Shown piece by piece: positions 58,474 to 64,000 of a stretch of 64,000 nucleotides of DNA (position 1 is the first letter of the stretch; every line of letters begins with the position of its first letter). The translations under genes were made by a program, and so were the position numbers. The notes below the pieces were generated by a model. The model searched no databases, had not been told where the DNA came from, and was given only the letters and a program-made list of their open reading frames with translations. Origin of the DNA: Boletus sp. NGJ (lineage: Eukaryota; Basidiomycota; Agaricomycetes; Boletales; Boletaceae); assembly GCA_019096195.1 (NCBI GenBank), contig JAGTXK010000257.1, positions 116,135-180,134 of the forward strand, written 5' to 3'.

Positions 58474-58910
58474 AGCGAGCACTCGAGCGAAGCGAGAGTG
58501 CGAGCGGGGATAGTGTGGGATGGTGCCAGATAGGTAATAGGCTGAGGGCGACCAGCTCTCAACCACCTATTTCGTCCGGGGACTCATCAGACCTCTGGCG
58601 GAATAGTGAAAAGAATTTCTTGATACTCACCTGTATTTATAGGGAAGAGTACGCGCACGGACCATTAGTGATAACGTGGGAGAGCGGAGATAGACGCAGC
58701 GGAAATTAAAGCCGGATCTTGCCGGTTGCACTCGGATCTTTCCGGTTGCGCTTCTGCGTGAGAATTCTCTCACGGCTGCGGTAATTAAATTGCCGAGCCG
58801 GGTGTCGCAGTAGACCGAGTCGGGCCGCTCGGGTCATCGGTCCGATGCCTTTCGGTTATCTGGGCGCAACCCCTAAATCTCACCCCTTGGGCCACCGTTA
58901 GTCCTAGACC
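58474..58910 (-). mobile_element. Telomere-attached unit, family B, copy 1
   Basis: A unit of about 440 bp lies between telomeric tracts. Read on the minus strand, 5' to 3', it has a conserved front (CACCCC..CCACCGTTAG on plus), a long conserved body with GGATCTTGCCGG repeats, a TATAAATA box (58634-58641), the hammerhead at 58525-58599 and a terminal hairpin (GCACTC/GAGTGC) next to the telomeric repeats. No protein is encoded. Confidence 0.7.
58525..58599 (-). ncRNA. Hammerhead ribozyme, type I, copy 1
   Basis: Minus strand. Stem I is GCCAGA-GGU pairing with ACC-UA-UCUGGC (a two-base bulge), followed by CUGAUGA. Stem II is GUCC/GGAC in a tight hairpin, then GAA. Stem III AUAGG/CCUAU is extended by UGAG/CUCA. 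The cleavage triplet is AUU. Stem I is open, hence type I. The three other copies (58985, 59570, 59841) keep the core unchanged while the distal stem III varies. Confidence 0.88.
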
Positions 58911-58930
58911 GGTTAGGGTTAGGTTAGGGG
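58911..58930 (+). repeat. Telomeric repeat tract 3
   Basis: GGTTAGGGTTAGGTTAGGGG at the junction of family B copies 1 and 2, same orientation as tract 1. Confidence 0.8.
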
Positions 58931-59408
58931 GGGCCGAGCACAGCGAGCGAAGCGAGCTGTGCGAGGGGGATAGGAGTGGGATGGTGCCAGATAGGTAATA
59001 GGCGATGGGGCGACCGCTTCCATTGCCACCTATTTCGTCCGGGGACTCATCAGACCTCTGGCGAATAGAGAAAAGTATTTCATAACTCTTACCTGTATTT
59101 ATACAAGAAAGAGTCGCGCACGGACCATTAATATAACGTGGGAGAGCGGAGATAGACGCAGCGGAAATTAAAGCCGGATCTTGCCGGTAACACTCGGATC
59201 TTTCCGGTTGCGCTTCTGCGTGAGAATTCTCTCACGGCTGACGGTAATTAAATTGCCGAGCCGGGTGTCGCAGTAACCGAGTCGGGCCGTTCGGGTCTTC
59301 GGTCCGATGCTTCTTTCGGCTATCTCCGGGATCAGTCTAGACCACTTACGTAATATTATCTCACCCCTTGCCGGGGGTGTGCCACCGTTAGGTTCTCTAA
59401 GTTTAACC
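58931..59408 (-). mobile_element. Telomere-attached unit, family B, copy 2
   Basis: About 478 bp, full length, with the same order of parts as copy 1. The terminal hairpin is GCACAGC/GCTGTGC, the TATA-like box lies at 59096-59103 and the ribozyme at 58985-59062. The right (5') boundary CTAAGTTTAACC is followed by GGTTAGGG and then by the truncated family A copy. Confidence 0.7.
58985..59062 (-). ncRNA. Hammerhead ribozyme, type I, copy 2
   Basis: Core and stems I and II are identical to copy 1. The distal part of stem III is AUGG/CCAU instead of UGAG/CUCA, so pairing is kept although three of four pairs differ. The AUU cleavage triplet is kept. Confidence 0.88.
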
Positions 59409-59508
59409 GGTTAGGGAGCCGAGCCGAGCCGCGAAGCGGCGAGGCGAGGCGTTACCGGCGGTAATTCGATAACGCTGTTGCCTCGGCAAGGGATTACCTT
59501 ATGGGTCG
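59409..59508 (-). mobile_element. Single telomeric repeat plus 5'-truncated family A copy
   Basis: GGTTAGGG (59409-59416) is followed by 92 bp matching 58048-58139. The rest of family A, including its ribozyme, is missing, and family B copy 3 follows directly. In the minus-strand sense this is a copy truncated at its 5' end. Confidence 0.65.
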
Positions 59509-59728
59509 GGAGCGGGCCGAGCTGCGAGCGGAGCGAGCAGTGCGAGCGGGGATATGTGTGGGATGGGGGGCCAGATAGGTAATAGGCGTGGGGCGACCGC
59601 TTCCAACCCACCTATTTCGTCCGGGGACTCATCAGACCTCTGGCGAACTAGTGAAAAGAATTTCTTGTTCCTTACCTGTATTTATACGGGAAAGAATCGC
59701 GCACGGGCCATTAATAAGAACGTGAGAA
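59509..59728 (-). mobile_element. Telomere-attached unit, family B, copy 3 (5'-truncated)
   Basis: It has the terminal hairpin (CTGC/GCAG variant), the ribozyme at 59570-59644 and the TATA-like box at 59679-59686. It then stops near AACGTGAGAA, about 40 bp beyond the TATA box, where telomeric repeats begin. The conserved body of copies 1, 2 and 4 is absent. Confidence 0.7.
59570..59644 (-). ncRNA. Hammerhead ribozyme, type I, copy 3
   Basis: Core, stem I, stem II and AUU triplet as in copy 1. The distal stem III is weaker here (a few G-C pairs from GUGGG/CCCAC). The 3' flank is C-rich instead of ACC. Confidence 0.85.
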
Positions 59729-59790
59729 GGTTAGGGTTAGCCGTTTAGCCGTTAGCTGCGATAGGGTTAGGGGGGCGAGGGGTTAGGGGG
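59729..59790 (+). repeat. Telomeric and degenerate telomeric tract 4
   Basis: GGTTAGGGTTAG, then TTTAG/GTTAG variants and two further TTAGGGGGG runs, between family B copies 3 and 4. Confidence 0.75.
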
Positions 59791-60261
59791 GCGAGCACTC
59801 GAGCGAAGCGAGAGTGCGAGCGGGGTAGTGTGGGATGGTAGCCAGATAGGTAATAGGCTGAGGGCGACCAGCACTCAACCACCTATTTCGTCCGGGGACT
59901 CATCAGACCTCTGGCGGAATAGTGAAAAGAATTTCTTGATTACGTACCCTGTATTTATAGGGAACGAATCGCGCACGGACCATCAGTGAAACGTGGGAAT
60001 AGCGGAGATTACGCAGCGGAAATTAAACCGGATCTTGCCGGTTGTCACTCGGATCTTTCCGGTTGCGCTTCTGCGTGAGAATTCTCTCACGGCTCGCGGT
60101 AATTAAATAGCCGAGCCGGGTGGCGCAGATAGCCGAGTCGGGCCGTTAGGTCTCTCGGTCCGATGCTTCTTCGGCAATCTCCGGGATCGGTCTAGACCAC
60201 TTACGTAATTTATTCTCACCCCTTGCCGGGGGTGTGCCACCGTTAGGTTCCTAAGTTAACC
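59791..60261 (-). mobile_element. Telomere-attached unit, family B, copy 4
   Basis: About 470 bp, full length. The hairpin GCACTC/GAGTGC, the ribozyme at 59841-59915, the TATA-like box at 59952-59959, the conserved body and the 5' boundary CTAAGTTAACC are all present. It is followed by the longest TTAGGG tract of the window. Confidence 0.7.
59841..59915 (-). ncRNA. Hammerhead ribozyme, type I, copy 4
   Basis: Same core, stems and AUU triplet as copy 1, including the UGAG/CUCA distal stem III; one base of the distal loop differs. Confidence 0.88.
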
Positions 60262-60319
60262 GGTTAGGGTTAGGGTTAGGGTTAGCACGTTAGGGTTAGC
60301 GGTTAATAAGTTAGGTTAA
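60262..60319 (+). repeat. Telomeric repeat tract 5
   Basis: Three perfect TTAGGG repeats, a further one after GCAC, then degenerate GGTTAA/GTTAGG units. It lies at the 3' side of the Penelope-like element. Confidence 0.85.
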
Positions 60320-61279
60320 CGCTAAAGACCCAATGAGTTACGCGTATGGGCTAGGCTATAGCACCGATCCTCACGTTAGGGTAAGGTTATTCAGGCGTTC
60401 TGGCATGTATTGAGCCAGTCTTCAGCCCGTATCTAGAACATGTCGGGCTAAGATCACGCACTGCCTGCGTTCGCACTTTCGATTCGAGGGAGTGCTTCCC
60501 ACCTTACCATACTGGTGGTACGATTAACGTCACTAAAACGAATAAAACACTGCAAAGCGTTTCGAGTATACTCAGGTCTAAAGCTATCGTAAGCTTGCAC
60601 ATACGTTACACGCCGTCTGTGGCCGGACTCTTCGTCCGTCATCCCCCCGAGGGTGGACGTTGGATTCCTACTGAGTATTGCACTGTTCGGACCCCCCGGT
60701 TGCCCGGGATTCCAGCCAGGCGCTGTATGGAGAGGCTTCGTTGAGGCTCTCAGACAACCCTTTCATTCTCTACTTCGCCGACCATGCCGGACTAGAGTGT
60801 CTCTCCGGTTTTCCTATTCACCAAGAGTACGCGATCGCGTCGGTGATAGTGAGGCTCAACCTCGGGCGGTAGTTTCTTACCGCTGTACGGAGCCGGTTCT
60901 CCCGCACAAACTTAGCCCGCCGCCGGAGCGGACGGGTACCCTTCCCCATTACAGGTCGGGCTCGCCGAGGTGGCCGAGGCGCCCCAGCTGTGAGTTGAGG
61001 CTCCTGCGGTAGAGGGACTCCATCGGTATCATCGCCCCTTCTCGGGTGATACGACCGTGCACTCATGGCTTTGAGACTCGTAAGAGTGTCTCTGCCATCT
61101 AGGTCAGCAGTGTCCCCCAGCAAACACCGGGGAAGCAGATCTCCGCTGTACATTGATGACGTCGTCACTTTCTAGATCAATCACTTTTCCTGATTGCAGA
61201 GCGACGCCACTTTGCTGGTAGAGCGGGGTCAGGCGGGCCGGCATGACCTGGTTGGTCATCTGGATGGATGGAATCCAGT

Positions 61280-63843
61280 TCACCGGTACCCTTTATCTGC
61301 TAGACGTTCCAACACGATCTTTTTCCAAAGATTTGTGAGGTCGAATAGTTGCGTAGTGCGTTTCCGCGATACGATTATTCGACGGTCTAGGATATCCGTA
61401 CGCCGGAGGTCAGGGACCTCAGTCGGTGTACCATCAGCACGCACAGACTCTATACAGAGCCGGGGCTTCCGGTCCACGTCATCCGTGTAGCCAACTGGCT
61501 CCGGGGGGAATTCTATGTTGAATTCCTTACGCTCGGCTTTATACAGCCAAGATCGCATATATCCTAGGATCGTGTCTCCTAGTTTAGTGACGGAGAATAG
61601 CTCCCATGCCGTGTTGTACTCGGTTTTGAGCACCAGGGCCGCGCTTGCCGCTGCGACATCGGATTTGGTCGTTAAGCGATTGTTCCATCGCTCCTGGAGT
61701 TTATTGCGTCTCCAAGTACAACAGCAGCGCCTCGTCATATCCACGCATCACATAGATGGAAACCAACCAATCTAGCGCATCGAGGTAGTTTTCGAACGTA
61801 CTACTCAGCGTGGCGAGACGACTCATTTCACCGTAGAATGTACCTCGTTTGACATCTATCGGGTGACCTGAGACATAGGGGATTCTCTGGTGGAGCGACT
61901 TGGCCTTCTGGTATGGTCTATGCTGCAATTTCCCTCTATCATCCTTATAGAGCAGCATATCCAGGAAAGGCTGGGCATTGCCGACGTCCCACGTTATGAC
62001 GCAATGATCGATTTTTACATTCTCGGTGCATAATGGCTAGCGCTTCCTGAGGGCTGCTTGCGTACACTATGCCGAGACAATCGTCGATATACCTACCGTA
62101 GTAGGCTATCCGTGGGTGATTGAGAATTCCATCACGTTTTTCGCAGAACCACCCATACAAATTAGCGAGGTCCGGCGAGTCTGCGACGCCCATTGCTAGG
62201 CCGTTTAGTTGTTGGAATATCTCCCCATCGAATTGCGTCAGCAGCTCCGTGTTACCAACCCGTAAACAGTCGTTAAAGAACATAACAAAGTTATGCACCG
62301 ACAACCCGTTCCAATGCTCATTCTCGTCCCCTTCATTCTGGTAGACCCATTCGACAAACATGCCGAAGACTCTATCCAAGCACAATTCCAAAGGAATGTT
62401 GGGGTAATAAGCAACTACATCGCCGGTGACGATGTAGAATTTGGCACCCGGGATCAGGTGGAGCTGGCTCAATTTTATCGCCAAATCTTTGCTGCCATGG
62501 ATGACAGTTAGCGCCTCGTCAACTAGAGGTTTGAGCATTTTACTACAGAATTTGGCGGCCGGATTCTGGATCGCGCTATGACAGGGTAGGATGGGCCTGA
62601 ATTTGACTGGTTGTTTATGGATCTTTGGGATTCCATAAAAGCGCGGTATATGGTGATCTGCCGTAGGGGCGGTAACAAGATGCTTTAAGTATTCATCTAT
62701 GGAACCATATTTCCAGCAATATATGTCCGACCGCTGAGAGAGTAAGATCATCTCGTTACATTTTTTATCGAGGATCTGTTTCGCAGCAGCGTTGTCGAGG
62801 CGTTTGTATTCGCGCTCGTTTGACAAACATGCGAGGGTATTTTCTATAATCCAGGTCCGCTCTGACACCGCTAAGCCGAGGTTCTTGTCGGTAGGAGTGA
62901 TCACATAGTCGTGATCCAACATGAACTTGCGTAACTCGTTTACCTTGGGACCGAGCGGTTTGAATGTGCCGTCGACAAGGCCATCAAGCGGGGCATTGGC
63001 AGTGACGTTGTGGACGTATGCACGCCCTCGCTTGAGAGCGAGTTCGCAATAAAACGGTAATACGGGTGGGTCCGCCTTACTGGGCGGAGACACATCGTAA
63101 TCGGGATCATAGGTAGTATTAGTTTCTCCCTCTAATATAAATTTGACCTTCCATCTAAAGCGTCTTACGAAGTCTAGATACGCGTCAGTGATCAATTGCG
63201 TCTGACGCGGTTGGTGAAACATATGTTTCATACCGATACCAAGGTCGAGTTCTAACTCCCGCGGTATAGAAACTCCTGGGCCTGTATGTATACGTGATTT
63301 GAATCGGCCAGCCTCTACAAACTTAAGAGGGATATGTCGAATCACGCAACTTATGGCCTGCAAAGGTGAGGCGAAGTCTATAATCTCATCCGGTAATGTC
63401 CAGTACTTGGGGTACTCATAGTCACTCATTAAAGAGTCCAAACACGAATCACAGATCGCATTGAGTGTAGGAATGTCCATAAAGTCATCTACACTATTTT
63501 CTACGGAGTCCTTTCCTAAGCTCCTTCTTTTGCTCCCGGATGAGCGCTCTACCCTCTGCGAGCAGCCTTTCCCTTGGCCCCATGTGCTTGGCCTTTCGGT
63601 GGGGGGCCGGAGGGGGTGCGGGCCTGCGCCTGAGATCGAGGCGCTCCTCCGCGGTTGCTCTTCCCTCCTCTTCCCGTTGCTTGAGGACGACGCGGGATAC
63701 GACCTCCGGTTGAAATACGCGCTGACTTGTGCGCGCTCTTGCGGGGGGGATGCTGTTGATGACCCTGGGGACCAGGGCCGGAGGGACGAAGTGGCTTCAA
63801 CAGCAGTTAGTCGTCTGTTTACCGGTACAGAAACGACAGACAC
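61280..63843 (-). pseudogene. Penelope-like reverse transcriptase with two frameshifts
   Basis: The 632-codon frame (63843-61945) has, in order, TPTDKNLGL (about residue 316), FYGIPKIHK..FRPI, motif A TGDVVAYYPNIP (about 474), motif B GLAMGVADSPDLANLY (about 546) and motif C YYGRYIDDCLGI (about 586). The family-typical continuation, VITWDVGNAQPFLDML..IPYVSGHPIDVKRG, is in a second frame from about 62027. A third frame from about 61720 gives KLQERWNNRL and runs to a stop at 61280. Both shifts look like single-base changes, so this copy is probably dead, or the assembly has indels. The upstream frame begins with GTG. A GTAAGT donor near its start suggests the true N-terminus is spliced from the ORF to the right; retained introns are known in this family. 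Confidence 0.82.
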
Positions 63844-64000
63844 TTACACCACCGACTTTCGGCGTAAGCCGCTTGACCGCCGCGTTGACTGCACGGTCCA
63901 CTGCCGATTGAATGGACGGTCCGGCTGGACCGGTCGCATCCTGCATATCAACGTCAGCGGCCTCCTGAGTACGCTTCTTCGCGGCTCGTTTCACTTCCGC
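63797..64000 (-). CDS. Basic N-terminal ORF of the Penelope-like element, partial
   Basis: The minus-strand frame is open from the right edge to a stop at 63797: Lys/Arg-rich (RAAKKRTQ), then AVDRAVNAAVKRL and a Cys cluster CRFCTGKQTTNCC. It overlaps the start of the RT frame. A strong splice donor (GTAAGT) lies inside it at about 63843. Probably it is the N-terminal part of the RT protein, joined by splicing. Confidence 0.4.
   Translation of the reverse strand, partial: AEVKRAAKKRTQEAADVDMQDATGPAGPSIQSAVDRAVNAAVKRLTPKVGGVSVCRFCTGKQTTNCC

Larger units (their letters stand above)
60320..64000 (-). mobile_element. Endonuclease-less Penelope-like retroelement, incomplete at the right edge
   Basis: The element reads on the minus strand. 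A basic ORF is open to the window edge, followed by the reverse transcriptase (63843-61280) and about 950 bp of 3' region that ends at telomeric tract 5. No GIY-YIG endonuclease sequence is visible after the RT. Penelope-like elements without that endonuclease are known to sit at telomeres, with 3' ends joined to telomeric repeats. Orientation and junction here agree with that. The 5' end lies outside the window. Confidence 0.75.

Noticed and set aside
58048-60261. Possible CRISPR-like or satellite array
   Set aside because: Units are 90-480 bp, differ in length, contain ribozymes and are separated by telomeric repeats, unlike either.
60818-61168. 116-codon open frame downstream of the reverse transcriptase, as a possible endonuclease domain
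   Set aside because: No GIY-YIG motif or catalytic Arg/Glu pattern; it is Arg/Pro-rich and probably part of the 3' region.

Overview
The window reads as a filamentous basidiomycete (Agaricomycetes; a Rhizoctonia/Ceratobasidium-like fungus is my best guess) running into a subtelomere at its right side. The reasons are many 45-65 bp introns, TTAGGG telomere-type repeats, a KDZ-transposase relic, a RecQ-like subtelomeric helicase relic, expanded P450 and FAD-monooxygenase families, and a Penelope-like reverse transcriptase.

Layout. 0.6-3.9 kb: a heavily decayed NRPS-like adenylate-forming reductase and an SDR stub. 3.9-8.3 kb: nothing recognisable. 8.4-11.1 kb: an intact two-finger GATA transcription factor with an areA-type N-terminal domain and a 12-nt microexon. 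12.3-15.2 kb: a small beta-trefoil protein and an intact GT8 glycosyltransferase.

16-52 kb: a secondary-metabolism region with six P450 loci, two flavin monooxygenases, an SDR, an aldo/keto reductase, an MFS transporter, an acyltransferase, a conserved secreted protein of unknown function and a trichodiene-synthase-type terpene synthase. Together these would suit an oxygenated, possibly acylated sesquiterpenoid. About half are intact (both FMOs, the SDR, two P450s, the terpene synthase, the secreted protein). The rest carry frameshifts, stops or lost catalytic residues, so the cluster looks partly eroded. 52.7-54.1 kb: a GT32/capsular-type glycosyltransferase.

54.5-64 kb: the subtelomere. 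A KDZ relic and a RecQ-helicase relic are each cut by a copy of an element with long inverted repeats. The second copy ends abruptly in TTAGGG repeats, which looks like a healed chromosome break. To its right lies a series of short units separated by telomeric repeats. Each unit that is not severely truncated carries a hammerhead ribozyme on the minus strand (one type III, four type I). The series is followed by an endonuclease-less Penelope-like reverse transcriptase in the same orientation. Orientation, telomeric junctions and truncation of copies at the 5' end all fit serial attachment of RNA copies to an exposed G-rich telomere end. This array is the most interesting part of the window.

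All gene models are hand-spliced from the sequence. Homology statements rest on recognised motifs, not on searches.
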